Shown here piece by piece: positions 9,001 to 16,817 of a DNA stretch of 64,000 bases (its first letter is position 1; the number at the start of each line of letters is the position of its first letter). The notes under the pieces were generated by a model. It did not search any database. It worked only from the letters and a program-made list of their open reading frames with translations, and was not told where the DNA came from. Source of the stretch: Streptomyces lateritius (GTDB lineage: Bacteria > Actinomycetota > Actinomycetes > Streptomycetales > Streptomycetaceae); contig NZ_BMTO01000008.1 in assembly GCF_014649715.1 (NCBI RefSeq), positions 124,001 through 188,000 on the forward strand. The letters run 5' to 3'. A program made the position numbers and the translations under genes.

Positions 9001-9034
9001 AGAAGGTCCCCGGTGCGTGCACCGGGGACCTTCT
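9001..9034 (+). terminator. Intrinsic terminator after tRNA-Tyr
   Basis: AGAAGGTCCCCGGTGC and its exact inverse complement form a 16-base-pair stem with almost no loop, ending in a short TTCTTC run. It lies directly after the tRNA gene. Confidence 0.85.
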
Positions 9035-9064
9035 TCGTGTGCTCCCGTACGTACGGGTGCGGGG

Positions 9065-9721
9065 TCAGTTGCCCGCGACGGCCTTCACCGCCACCGAGAC
9101 CGGGGACGAGCCGCTGATCAGTTCCAGGGTCAGGCCCGCCGTGGCCGGGGTCTCCAGGAGTTCGGCGATGACCGCCGCCACGTCGTCGCGGGGGATCGGG
9201 CCGCGGCCCGTCGAGGCCTCCAGGCGGACCAGGCCGGTGCCGGCGTCGTTCGTCAGCATGCCGGGGCGCAGGATCGTCCAGTCCAGAGCCGCGCGGGAGC
9301 GCACGTGGTCGTCCGCCTCCCCCTTGGCGCGCAGATAGGCGTCGAAGACCTCGTCGCCCGGGTGGGCCGCGTCGGCGCCCATCGAGGAGACGACGACATG
9401 GCGGCGTACGCCCGCGCGTTCGGCCGCGTCGGCGAAGAGGACCGCCGCCGCCCGGTCCACTGTGTCCTTGCGCTCCACCGAGCTGCCCGGGCCCGCGCCC
9501 GCCGCGAAGACCGCGGCGTCGGCGCCCTGCAGGACCGCCGCGACCATCTCCAGTGACGCCGACTCCAGGTCCAGGAGGACGGGTTCGGCGCCCGCCGCGC
9601 GTAGGTCGGCGGCCTGCTCCGGTGTGCGGATGAGCCCCGCCGGCTCGTGCCCCGCCGCCGCGAGCAGCCGCTCGAGACGTAGGGCGATCTGACCGTGTCC
9701 TCCAGCGATGACGATGCGCAT
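9065..9721 (-). CDS. NAD(P)-binding Rossmann protein (atypical SDR, NAD(P)H-binding type)
   Basis: The protein has about 218 residues and starts MRIVIAGGHGQIALRLERLL, where GGHGQIA is the glycine-rich dinucleotide-binding loop. Later it has the VVSSMGAD strand and DWTILRPGMLTND, typical of NAD(P)H-binding atypical short-chain dehydrogenases such as NmrA/YwnB-like proteins. No Tyr-x3-Lys pair is clear, so a reductase activity is unproven. A GTG at 9727 overlaps the stop of the upstream amidohydrolase-like gene; either start makes the two genes translationally coupled. Confidence 0.85.
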   Translation of the reverse strand: MRIVIAGGHGQIALRLERLLAAAGHEPAGLIRTPEQAADLRAAGAEPVLLDLESASLEMVAAVLQGADAAVFAAGAGPGSSVERKDTVDRAAAVLFADAAERAGVRRHVVVSSMGADAAHPGDEVFDAYLRAKGEADDHVRSRAALDWTILRPGMLTNDAGTGLVRLEASTGRGPIPRDDVAAVIAELLETPATAGLTLELISGSSPVSVAVKAVAGN

Positions 9722-9723
9722 AC

Positions 9724-10998
9724 TCACGACCGTACGTCGGGACCGGCCGGAGGGCCCCCCGGCTCCGGGCGTTCCGTGCGGCCCTGGCGTGGCAGGTCGA
9801 GCGCCGCCGCGGAGTCGCAGTACTCGCGCACCGCGCTCGTCCGGGCCACCACCCGGCCCCGGTGCACCACGATCCGGCTGTACGCGAGGGACAGTACGCC
9901 CGCGAGGTGTTCCCCGCGCACCGCGAGCAGCTCCGCCGGGAACCCGGCCTCCACCCGTACCTCCGGCAGGCCCATCGCCGCCCGGGCCGCCGCGCTCACA
10001 GCGCCGTACGCGTCCTGCGCCGGCAGGCCGCCGAGCGAGGCCAGCAGGTAGGCCGCCTCCAGCGGGTCGCCGCGGCCCACCGGGTTGGAGACGTCCCGCA
10101 GCGCCCCGCTGCCCGCGGTGAGCCGCACGCCCGCCGCGCGCAGCAGCCGGACCGGAGCCGTCCCGCGCAGTTCGGTCGCCCCGCAGCCGCCCTGCGGCAG
10201 GCAGACGACCGTGATCCCGGCCGCCGCCAACTGGTCGGCGGCCCGCCGTGCCGCGTCCCCGGGCAGCCGGGCCAGTCCCGCGCAGGGCCCGATCGTCACC
10301 CCCGGCCGCAGTCCGCCCGCCATGGCGGCCAGCCGGGCGAGCCGCGCCGGGTCGTCACCGTCCGTGTGCAGATCGACGGGGCAGCCCTGCTCGGCCGCCA
10401 CCTCCAGGACCGCCTCCACGTAGCCGGCCGGGTCCGGGTCGAGGTCCGGGCAGCCGCCCACCACGCTCGCGCCCATCTTCACCGCGTCGCGCAGCATCGC
10501 GAGCCCGTCCGCGCCCGCCGCCCCGGTCAGCAGCCGGGGCACCGCGACCGTCGTCAGGTCCGCCAGGCCGCGCAGCGAGCGCCGGGCCTGGAGGACGGCC
10601 TCCAGGGGTCCGAGACCCTGCACGTCCCCGATCCGTACGTGCGCGCGCAGCGCCGTGGCGCCGTGTCCCACCTGCAGCAGCGCGGCCTCGGTGGCCCGGC
10701 GCTGCACCTCGTCGGAGGCGTACGAGACGGGGCCCGGGGAGTCCGCGCTGAGCGCGGTGTCGGCGTGGGCGTGCGGCTCCGCGGCGGCGGGGAGCAGCAG
10801 ATATCCGGCGAGGTCGACACGGGCGCCGGCGGTGAGGCTGCCGGCCGTCCCCACGGCCTCGATCCGTCCTCCACCGAGCCGCACGTCGACCGTCCGACCG
10901 TCGGTGAGCCGGGCGTTGCAGAGCAGGAGCGAGCCGGAGTCGGCGGTGGCGGCGGCCCAGTCGTCGGGCGGCTGGGGCTGCTTGCTGTCGGCTGACAT
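9724..10998 (-). CDS. Amidohydrolase-superfamily (cytosine deaminase-like) protein, several ligands missing
   Basis: The ATG at 10998 follows a GAGGAG ribosome binding site and gives 424 residues. The fold signature is present: an N-terminal beta-sandwich, the metal pair in EPHAHAD (His76, His78) and a later VDLHTD strand (His211). Compared with cytosine deaminase, the expected catalytic Glu three residues after that His is Gly, the next His position reads GPCAG, and the late Asp strand reads TAGSGALRD with no HDD-type motif. The protein may therefore be a non-canonical or inactive member. It is coupled to the Rossmann gene downstream. Confidence 0.75.
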   Translation of the reverse strand: MSADSKQPQPPDDWAAATADSGSLLLCNARLTDGRTVDVRLGGGRIEAVGTAGSLTAGARVDLAGYLLLPAAAEPHAHADTALSADSPGPVSYASDEVQRRATEAALLQVGHGATALRAHVRIGDVQGLGPLEAVLQARRSLRGLADLTTVAVPRLLTGAAGADGLAMLRDAVKMGASVVGGCPDLDPDPAGYVEAVLEVAAEQGCPVDLHTDGDDPARLARLAAMAGGLRPGVTIGPCAGLARLPGDAARRAADQLAAAGITVVCLPQGGCGATELRGTAPVRLLRAAGVRLTAGSGALRDVSNPVGRGDPLEAAYLLASLGGLPAQDAYGAVSAAARAAMGLPEVRVEAGFPAELLAVRGEHLAGVLSLAYSRIVVHRGRVVARTSAVREYCDSAAALDLPRQGRTERPEPGGPPAGPDVRS

Positions 10999-11196
10999 CG
11001 GGCTCCTCAAGGCTCCTCAAGATCAAGATCACGCAGCGTGGGGCCGAGCCTAGGGGCGCTCCGGCCGCCCTTCGAGGAGGAGCGCAATAGTCGTACTGAT
11101 GAGGCCACGTGTGGCGTACGGGACGTGAGGGACCGTGAGCCTCACCTCGTGCGCGCGGGCGGGTACACGGGCGGTGGGCGGGCATAGGAAACGGAT

Positions 11197-11226
11197 TTGG
11201 GCGATCGGCGGAGGACCGTGTAATGT
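11197..11226 (+). promoter_or_regulatory. Probable promoter of the tRNA-Thr/tRNA-Met/rpmG unit
   Basis: TTGGGC at 11197-11202 and TAATGT at 11221-11226 are separated by 18 bases and lie 11 bases before tRNA-Thr. They match the vegetative (HrdB-type) pattern moderately well. Confidence 0.5.
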
Positions 11227-11237
11227 CTTCATCGCTC

Positions 11238-11310
11238 GCCCCAATAGCTCAGTCGGTAGAGCGTCTCCATGGTAAGGAGAAGGTCTACGGTTCGATTCCG
11301 TATTGGGGCT
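11238..11310 (+). tRNA. tRNA-Thr (GGT)
   Basis: The acceptor stem is GCCCCAA with TTGGGGC, and the discriminator is T at 11310. The anticodon GGT lies at 11271-11273 in a loop closed by TCTCC/GGAGA. The T loop is TTCGATT. It lies 44 bases before tRNA-Met and upstream of rpmG, an arrangement found in other Streptomyces. Confidence 0.97.
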
Positions 11311-11354
11311 CTGGTGAGAAGGAACCCGCCTCCGGGCGGGAACCCGATCATCAA

Positions 11355-11427
11355 AGCGGTGTAGCTCAGTCGGTAGAGCAAGCGGCTCATAATCGCTGTG
11401 TCACCGGTTCAAGTCCGGTCACCGCTA
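11355..11427 (+). tRNA. tRNA-Met (CAT)
   Basis: The acceptor stem AGCGGTG pairs fully with CACCGCT, with discriminator A at 11427. The anticodon CAT is at 11388-11390. The acceptor has a normal first base pair, so this is not the initiator. The CAT anticodon could also belong to an Ile tRNA modified to read ATA, but the position before rpmG favours elongator Met. Confidence 0.92.
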
Positions 11428-11516
11428 CACACGGTAGCCGATTGCGGGGTCGGTCCTTCGATCGGCTACTCTTTTATGCGTTCATCCGTCCAACCGTCCG
11501 TCCAAGGAGCACTCAC

Positions 11517-11681
11517 GTGGCTGCCACCGACGTCCGCCCGAAGATCACGCTGGCCTGCGTGGAGTGCAAGGAGCGGAACTACATCACCAAGAAGAACCGG
11601 CGTAACAACCCGGACCGTCTTGAGATGAAGAAGCACTGCCCGCGCTGCAAGTCGCACACCGCGCACCGCGAGACGCGTTAA
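11517..11681 (+). CDS. rpmG: 50S ribosomal protein L33, zinc-binding form
   Basis: This 54-residue protein begins with GTG, 6 bases after AAGGAGC. It carries two CxxC pairs, CVEC and CPRC, so it is the zinc-containing type of L33 rather than the zinc-free version that some actinomycetes make under zinc limitation. It is probably co-transcribed with the two tRNA genes upstream. A strong terminator follows immediately. Confidence 0.98.
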   Translation: MAATDVRPKITLACVECKERNYITKKNRRNNPDRLEMKKHCPRCKSHTAHRETR

Positions 11682-11691
11682 TCAGGCTCGT

Positions 11692-11729
11692 ACACGAGGC
11701 CGTCCCCACATCGGGGGCGGCCTCGTGTC
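11692..11729 (+). terminator. Intrinsic terminator after rpmG
   Basis: ACACGAGGCCG...CCCC pairs with GGGGGCGGCCTCGTGT around the loop ACAT, followed by CGTTTGTT. The stem lies 10 bases after the rpmG stop. Confidence 0.85.
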
Positions 11730-11765
11730 GTTTGTTCGCCACACATTCCAGGAGGTATCGAGTCC

Positions 11766-12218
11766 ATGGCGCTCGACCAGTCCTTCGTGGGCCGGACCTA
11801 TCCGCCCACCGCGCCGTACGAGGTCGGCCGCGAGAAGATCCGCGAGTTCGCCGAAGCGGTGGGGGACGCGAATCCCGCTTATGTCGATCGGGAAGCGGCG
11901 AAGGCGCTCGGTCACCCCGATGTGATCGCTCCGCCGACTTTCGTGTTCGCGATCACTTTCAAGGCCTCGGGGCAGGTCGTCGAGGACCCGCAGCTGGGCC
12001 TGGACTACAGCCGTGTGGTGCACGGCGACCAGAAGTTCGCCTACACCCGTCCCGTACGTGCGGGGGACCGGCTCTCGGTCACGTCGACCATCGAGGCGAT
12101 CAAGTCGATGGCGGGCAACGACATCCTGGACATCCGCGGCGAGGTGCGCGACGAGAGCGGCGAACACGTCGTGACCGCCTGGACGAAGCTCGTGTCCCGC
12201 GCGCCCGAGGAGGCCTGA
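11766..12218 (+). CDS. hadA: MaoC-like (3R)-hydroxyacyl dehydratase subunit, HadA type
   Basis: This 150-residue hot-dog-fold protein begins MALDQSFVGRTYPPTAPYEV, the start pattern of the UPF0336/HadA family. It lacks the catalytic Asp-x4-His of hydratase 2 and instead reads GDANPAYVD at that place, as HadA subunits do. It pairs with the catalytic HadB-type gene 3 bases downstream. In mycobacteria the equivalent rpmG-hadA-hadB order encodes the fatty acid synthase II dehydratase. In Streptomyces the exact substrate is less clear. Confidence 0.88.
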   Translation: MALDQSFVGRTYPPTAPYEVGREKIREFAEAVGDANPAYVDREAAKALGHPDVIAPPTFVFAITFKASGQVVEDPQLGLDYSRVVHGDQKFAYTRPVRAGDRLSVTSTIEAIKSMAGNDILDIRGEVRDESGEHVVTAWTKLVSRAPEEA

Positions 12219-12221
12219 GCC

Positions 12222-12650
12222 ATGGCTGCGAAGATCGCTTACGACGAGGTCGAGGTCGGTACGGAGCTGCCGGCGCAGTCGTTCCCCGTGACGCGCGCCA
12301 CGCTGGTGCGGTACGCCGGTGCCTCCGGGGACTTCAACCCGATCCACTGGAACGAGAAGTTCGCGGTGGAGGTCGGCCTGCCGGACGTCATCGCCCACGG
12401 CATGTTCACCATGGCCGCGGCCATCCGTGTCGTCACGGACTGGGCCGGCGACCCGGCGGCCGTCGTCGAGTACGGCGTGCGCTTCACCAAGCCGGTCGTC
12501 GTGCCGAACGACGAGACCGGCGCCCTGATCGAGGTCAGCGCCAAGGTCGCCGCCAAGCTGGACGACCGGCGTGTCCGGGTGGACCTGACGGCCGTCTCGG
12601 CGGGCCAGAAGGTCCTGGGCATGTCCCGGGCCGTGGTCACGCTCGCCTAG
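12222..12650 (+). CDS. hadB: MaoC-like (3R)-hydroxyacyl dehydratase subunit, HadB type
   Basis: This 142-residue protein has the hydratase-2 catalytic motif GDFNPIHW (Asp37 and His42), so it is the active partner of the upstream HadA-like protein. The heterodimer dehydrates 3-hydroxyacyl thioesters in fatty acid elongation. The genes are separated by 3 bases. A strong hairpin terminator at 12662-12692 ends the unit. Confidence 0.9.
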   Translation: MAAKIAYDEVEVGTELPAQSFPVTRATLVRYAGASGDFNPIHWNEKFAVEVGLPDVIAHGMFTMAAAIRVVTDWAGDPAAVVEYGVRFTKPVVVPNDETGALIEVSAKVAAKLDDRRVRVDLTAVSAGQKVLGMSRAVVTLA

Positions 12651-12661
12651 CGGCCCGTCGA

Positions 12662-12692
12662 CAGGGGTGGCCGCGTGAAGCGGCCGCCCCTG
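12662..12692 (+). terminator. Terminator after hadB
   Basis: CAGGGGTGGCCGC pairs with GCGGCCGCCCCTG (one G-T pair) around the loop GTGAA. It begins 12 bases after the hadB stop. Confidence 0.75.
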
Positions 12693-12700
12693 CGTGACGC

Positions 12701-12730
12701 TTGACCAGGTTAGTGATTGAGTACTAACTT
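12701..12730 (+). promoter_or_regulatory. Promoter with overlapping TetR operator, likely leaderless
   Basis: TTGACC (12701-12706) and TAACTT (12725-12730) have an 18-base spacer. The operator dyad GTTAGT-N8-ACTAAC spans 12709-12728, between and over these boxes. The expected transcription start falls on the TetR gene's ATG at 12737, and no ribosome binding site is seen, so the message is probably leaderless and autorepressed. Confidence 0.65.
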
Positions 12731-12736
12731 AACTGC

Positions 12737-13306
12737 ATGGTCAGGATGAGTGCGGAGGAGCGGCGCGAGAGCGTCATCCGAGCGGCGATGAGCGAGTTCA
12801 GCCGCGGCGGTTACTACGGCACGTCCACCGAGGTGATCGCCAAGCGCGTCGGTGTCTCGCAGCCGTACCTGTTCCGCCTCTTCCCGAGCAAGAAGGCGAT
12901 CTTCCTCGCCGCCTCCGAGCGCTGCCTCGCCGACTCGCGGCGCGTCTTCAGGGAGGCGGCCGAGGGGCTGAGCGGCGAGGACGCCCTGCATGCCATGGCC
13001 AACGCCTACACCAAGGTCATCGCCGAGGAGCCGGAGCGGCTGCTCATGCAGATGCAGGTGTACGTGACGGTGGCCGCGGCGGAGGCGGCGGGCGAGCACG
13101 AGTTCGGTCAGGTGGTGCGAGCCGGCTGGCTGGAGCTGTGGGACACCGTCCATCTGGCGCTCGGCGCCGACGTCGACGAGACGACCACGTTCATGGCGTA
13201 CGGAATGCTGATCAACACCATGGTCGCTCTCGGCTTCCCGTCGAAGCACCGGGTCTGGCAGGGGCTCTACCCCTCCGGCCGCACCAAGGGGACGCTCGAG
13301 AAGTAG
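12737..13306 (+). CDS. TetR-family transcriptional regulator
   Basis: This 189-residue protein has the N-terminal TetR helix-turn-helix: RRESVIRAAMSEFSRGGYYG then TSTEVIAKRVGVSQPYLFRL, about residues 9-48. A variable helical ligand-binding domain follows. The same GTTAGT-N8-ACTAAC dyad lies over its own promoter and again at 13396-13415 before the MFS gene downstream, so it most likely represses both. The inducer is unknown but is probably a substrate of the exporter. Confidence 0.92.
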   Translation: MVRMSAEERRESVIRAAMSEFSRGGYYGTSTEVIAKRVGVSQPYLFRLFPSKKAIFLAASERCLADSRRVFREAAEGLSGEDALHAMANAYTKVIAEEPERLLMQMQVYVTVAAAEAAGEHEFGQVVRAGWLELWDTVHLALGADVDETTTFMAYGMLINTMVALGFPSKHRVWQGLYPSGRTKGTLEK

Positions 13307-13395
13307 CTCGCGATAGCTCGAGAAGCAGGTGAGGCCCCGGGCTTCACGGGGGGCAGGGTTCCAGGGCCCTTCTCCGGCCTTCTCTGTCCGTGAAA

Positions 13396-13415
13396 GTTAG
13401 TCATCAATTACTAAC
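13396..13415 (+). promoter_or_regulatory. TetR operator upstream of the MFS exporter gene
   Basis: GTTAGT-CATCAATT-ACTAAC has the same 6-base arms and 8-base spacer as the dyad at 12709-12728. It lies 25 bases before the exporter start. Two matched dyads at two promoters of neighbouring genes are good evidence of a cognate site. Confidence 0.75.
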
Positions 13416-13439
13416 CCTCATTCTCAGAAGGGGACAGCG

Positions 13440-14876
13440 ATGAAAGAGCACGTGACCGACCGGCGTGGCGGGGCCGTCTGGGCCCTGGTCATCACCAGCA
13501 TCGCCGGCTTCATGGCGGCCCTCGACAACCTCGTCGTCACCACCGCCCTGCCTTCGATCCGCGAGGACCTCGGGGGAGCGCTGCACGACCTCGAGTGGAC
13601 GGTGAGCGCCTACACCCTCACCTTCGCCGTCCTGCTGATGTTCGGTGCCGCCCTCGGCGACCGCTTCGGCCGCCGCCGGCTCTTCGGCGTGGGGCTCACC
13701 GTCTTCACCCTCGCCTCCGCCGCGGCCGCGCTCGCCCCCGGCATCGACGCGCTTATCGCCGCCCGCGCCGTCCAGGGCGTCGGCGCGGCGATCATGATGC
13801 CGCTCACCCTGACCCTGCTCACGGCGGCCGTCCCGCCGGCCAAGCGCGGCATGGCGTACGGCATATGGGGCGCCGTCAACGGTCTCGCCGTCGCCTCGGG
13901 ACCCCTCATCGGAGGCAGCCTCACCGAGCACGTCTCCTGGCAGTGGATCTTCTGGCTGAACGTTCCGCTCGGCCTCGCCCTGCTGCCGCTGGCCCGGCTC
14001 CGTCTCACCGAGTCGTACGGCACCGGCGCCCGGCTCGACATCGCCGGCACCCTGCTCGCCAGCGGCGGCCTCTTCGGGATCGTCTACGGGCTGATCCGCG
14101 GGCCCATCGACGGCTGGACCAGCGCCACCGTCCTCACCGGCCTGATCGCAGGCGGCGCGCTCCTCGGCGGCTTCGTCCACCACGGGATCCACAACAAGGC
14201 GCCGATGCTCCCCATGCGGCTCTTCCGCAGTCGTGCCTTCAGCGGCATCAACGCGGCGAGCCTGCTGATGTTCCTCGGCATGTTCGGCTCGATCTTCCTG
14301 CTCAGCCAGTACATGCAAGGCGTCCTCGGCTACTCGCCGACCGAGGCGGGGCTGCGGATGCTCCCCTGGACGGGCATGCCCATGATCGTCGCGCCGCTCG
14401 CCGGATACCTCTCCGACCGGATCGGCGGCCGCCCCGTCGTCGCCGTCGGCCTCGCGTTGCAGGCCGTCGGTCTGGCCTGGTTCGCCATCGTCGTCACGCC
14501 CGACGTGCCGTACGCCACCCAGCTCCCCGCCCTGATCGTGAGCGGCATCGGCATGGCGCTCTACTTCGCCCCCGCCGCCAACCTGGTCATGTCCAGCGTC
14601 CGGCCCGCCGAGCAGGGCGTGGCCTCCGGAGCCAACAACGCCCTTCGGGAGGTCGGCGGCGCCCTCGGTGTCGCGGTCATGGCCTCGATCTTCGCGGCCA
14701 ACGGCGGATACGGGTCGGGCAGGGAGTTCGTCGACGGCCTGCAGCCCGCCCTGTGGGTCGGGGCCGGGATGGTGGCCCTCGGGGCGGTCGCGTCCCTGTT
14801 CATACCGGGGCGCCGGGCGGCGCGGGAACAGACCGCCGCCGCCGAGACGGAGCAGAAGGACCTGGTCGCCGTGTGA
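13440..14876 (+). CDS. MFS transporter, DHA2 (14-spanner) drug exporter type
   Basis: This 478-residue membrane protein begins with an ATG after AGAAGGGGAC. It has the MFS loop motif GAALGDRFGRRRLF (about residues 71-84) and the antiporter-type motif C in the fifth span (NGLAVASGPLIGGSLTEH, about 147-164). It has about 14 spans, as in DHA2 exporters such as EmrB or LfrA relatives. It probably expels a toxic compound using the proton gradient and is controlled by the TetR gene before it. Confidence 0.9.
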   Translation: MKEHVTDRRGGAVWALVITSIAGFMAALDNLVVTTALPSIREDLGGALHDLEWTVSAYTLTFAVLLMFGAALGDRFGRRRLFGVGLTVFTLASAAAALAPGIDALIAARAVQGVGAAIMMPLTLTLLTAAVPPAKRGMAYGIWGAVNGLAVASGPLIGGSLTEHVSWQWIFWLNVPLGLALLPLARLRLTESYGTGARLDIAGTLLASGGLFGIVYGLIRGPIDGWTSATVLTGLIAGGALLGGFVHHGIHNKAPMLPMRLFRSRAFSGINAASLLMFLGMFGSIFLLSQYMQGVLGYSPTEAGLRMLPWTGMPMIVAPLAGYLSDRIGGRPVVAVGLALQAVGLAWFAIVVTPDVPYATQLPALIVSGIGMALYFAPAANLVMSSVRPAEQGVASGANNALREVGGALGVAVMASIFAANGGYGSGREFVDGLQPALWVGAGMVALGAVASLFIPGRRAAREQTAAAETEQKDLVAV

Positions 14877-15016
14877 GAGAGGCCGGACGGGCGGGTGGAC
14901 TCGGTCGGAAAGGATGGCTCCACCCGGGGTCCGTACGGGGCGGCTCCGTCCCGTACGGACCCCGGCCGGCGGACCGTATCCCGTCGTCCTCGCACCGGGC
15001 CCGTACTCTTGAGCCC

Positions 15017-16075
15017 GTGCAGGAACTCCACGACGCCCCCCTCGCCCCCCTGACCACTTTCCGGCTCGGCGGCCCCGCGGCCCGGCTCGTCACGGCCACC
15101 ACCGACGACGAGGTGATCGCCACGGTCCGCGAGGCGGACGCCACCAGCACCCCGCTGCTCGTCATCGGCGGCGGATCCAACCTGGTCATCGGCGACAAGG
15201 GCTTCGACGGCACCGCCCTGCGGATCGCCACGACCGGATTCGTCCTGGACGGCACCCGGCTGGAGCTGGCGGCCGGCGAGGTGTGGACGGACGCCGTGGC
15301 GCGCACGGTCGAGGCGGGCCTCGCGGGTGTCGAGTGCCTGGCCGGGATCCCCGGCTCGGCAGGCGCGACCCCGATCCAGAACGTCGGCGCGTACGGCCAG
15401 GAGGTCTCGGCCACCATCGCCGAGGTCGTCGCCTACGACCGCAGGGCCGAGGAGACCGTCACCCTGACGGGCGCCGAGTGCGCCTTCTCGTACCGGCACA
15501 GCCGCTTCAAGGCCGACCCCGACCGTTACGTCGTGCTGCGGGTCCGCTTCGCCCTGGAGGACGCGGACGGCCTGTCCGCGCCGGTCAGGTACGCGGAGAC
15601 GGCCCGCGCCCTCGGCGTCGAGGTCGGTGACCGCGTTCCGCTGGCGACCGTCCGCGAGACGGTCCTGAAGCTGCGCGCGGGCAAGGGCATGGTCCTGGAC
15701 CCCGAGGACCACGACACCTGGTCGGCCGGATCGTTCTTCACCAACCCGATCCTGGACCCGGACGCCTACGACGCCTTCCTCGCGCGCGTGGCCGAGCGCC
15801 TGGGCGCCGACGTGGTGCCGCCCGCCTTCCCGGCCGGCGACGACGGCCGGATCAAGACCTCGGCGGCCTGGCTGATCGACAAGGCCGGCTTCACCAAGGG
15901 CTACGGCCACGGCCCCGCCCGTATCTCCACCAAGCACACCCTCGCCCTCACCAACCGCGGCGAAGCCACCACCGAGGACCTCCTCGCGCTCGCCCGCGAG
16001 GTCGTGGCGGGCGTACGGGACGCCTTCGGGATCACGCTCGTCAACGAGCCGGTGACGGTCGGCGTCAGCATCTGA
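15017..16075 (+). CDS. murB: UDP-N-acetylenolpyruvoylglucosamine reductase
   Basis: The GTG at 15017 gives 352 residues. The protein has the FAD-binding blocks LVIGGGSNLVIGD and GIPGSAGATPIQNVGAYGQE, the catalytic serine region WSAGSFFTNPIL, and KTSAAWLIDKAGFTKGY. It catalyses the NADPH-dependent reduction that yields UDP-MurNAc in cell-wall synthesis. The frame is open far upstream through the MFS gene, but conservation begins at the GTG start. Confidence 0.96.
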   Translation: MQELHDAPLAPLTTFRLGGPAARLVTATTDDEVIATVREADATSTPLLVIGGGSNLVIGDKGFDGTALRIATTGFVLDGTRLELAAGEVWTDAVARTVEAGLAGVECLAGIPGSAGATPIQNVGAYGQEVSATIAEVVAYDRRAEETVTLTGAECAFSYRHSRFKADPDRYVVLRVRFALEDADGLSAPVRYAETARALGVEVGDRVPLATVRETVLKLRAGKGMVLDPEDHDTWSAGSFFTNPILDPDAYDAFLARVAERLGADVVPPAFPAGDDGRIKTSAAWLIDKAGFTKGYGHGPARISTKHTLALTNRGEATTEDLLALAREVVAGVRDAFGITLVNEPVTVGVSI

Positions 16076-16100
16076 CCCCGGCGACAGGCAGCTCGGTGCC

Positions 16101-16733
16101 TCAGTAGGCGACGCCGACGCCCTGCTTCACCGTCGCGCGGTCGCCGATCATCGCCAGCATCGCGTGGGCCACGTCGGCGCGGGCGAGGGAGCGGCCGCGG
16201 CTGGGGTTGCCGCCGACGACCGTGCGGTAGCGGCCGGTGACCGGCTTGTCGGTCAGCTTGGGCGGGCGTACGGAGGTCCAGTCCGAGGCGCTCGCCGCCA
16301 GCTCGCCCTCCATGAGCCGCAGGTCGTCGTAGATGTCCTTGAGGACGGAGTTGACGATCGCGAGCACCGTCTTGTCGAGGACGGTCTGACCGTCCGGGAC
16401 CGGGCCGACCGGGGCGGCGCTGACGACCAGGAGCCGGCGGACGCCCTCCGCGTCCATGGCGGCGAGAACGGAGCGCGTCAGCCGCGTCGCGACGCCGGCG
16501 TCGGCCCGCGTGCGGGCGCCCAGACCCGACAGCACCGCGTCCTTGCCCGCGACCGCGCCGCGCAGGGGGCCGGGGTCGGCCAGATCCGCCCGGTAGACCT
16601 CCAGACGCTCACCGGAGACGGTGAACCGCGTGGGATCGCGTACCACCGCGGTGACCTCGTGGCCGCCCTCCAGGGCCTGGCGGACGATCTCCCGGCCGAT
16701 GCCGCCGGTCGCGCCGAAGACGGTGAGCTTCAT
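16101..16733 (-). CDS. NAD(P)-binding Rossmann protein (NAD(P)H-binding family)
   Basis: The ATG at 16733 gives 210 residues, beginning MKLTVFGATGGIGREIVRQA with the GATGGIG dinucleotide-binding loop. It has the LLVVSAAPVG strand and DWTSVRPPKLTD, as in NmrA-like/BLVRB-like atypical SDRs. It is divergent from a TetR gene with a perfect palindrome between them, which suggests direct control by that regulator. The function is unknown; a quinone or flavin reductase role is possible. Confidence 0.85.
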   Translation of the reverse strand: MKLTVFGATGGIGREIVRQALEGGHEVTAVVRDPTRFTVSGERLEVYRADLADPGPLRGAVAGKDAVLSGLGARTRADAGVATRLTRSVLAAMDAEGVRRLLVVSAAPVGPVPDGQTVLDKTVLAIVNSVLKDIYDDLRLMEGELAASASDWTSVRPPKLTDKPVTGRYRTVVGGNPSRGRSLARADVAHAMLAMIGDRATVKQGVGVAY

Positions 16734-16763
16734 GTCGCACCCTCCTGGGGTGGGTAAGTGTTC

Positions 16764-16782
16764 ACTCACCCCTAGGGTGAGT
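16764..16782. promoter_or_regulatory. Operator palindrome between divergent SDR and TetR genes
   Basis: ACTCACCC-CTA-GGGTGAGT is a perfect dyad with 8-base arms. Partial copies (TTCACTCACC, GTACTCACC) lie on both sides. It lies midway between the start codons at 16733 and 16818, a typical place for a TetR operator controlling both genes. Confidence 0.7.
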
Positions 16783-16817
16783 GGGTACTCACCTCTCGTC
16801 AAGCGGTTGGAGCGACC

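Noticed and set aside
11355..11427. Initiator tRNA-Met
   Set aside because: The first acceptor pair A-T is fully matched, unlike the mismatched first pair of bacterial initiators.
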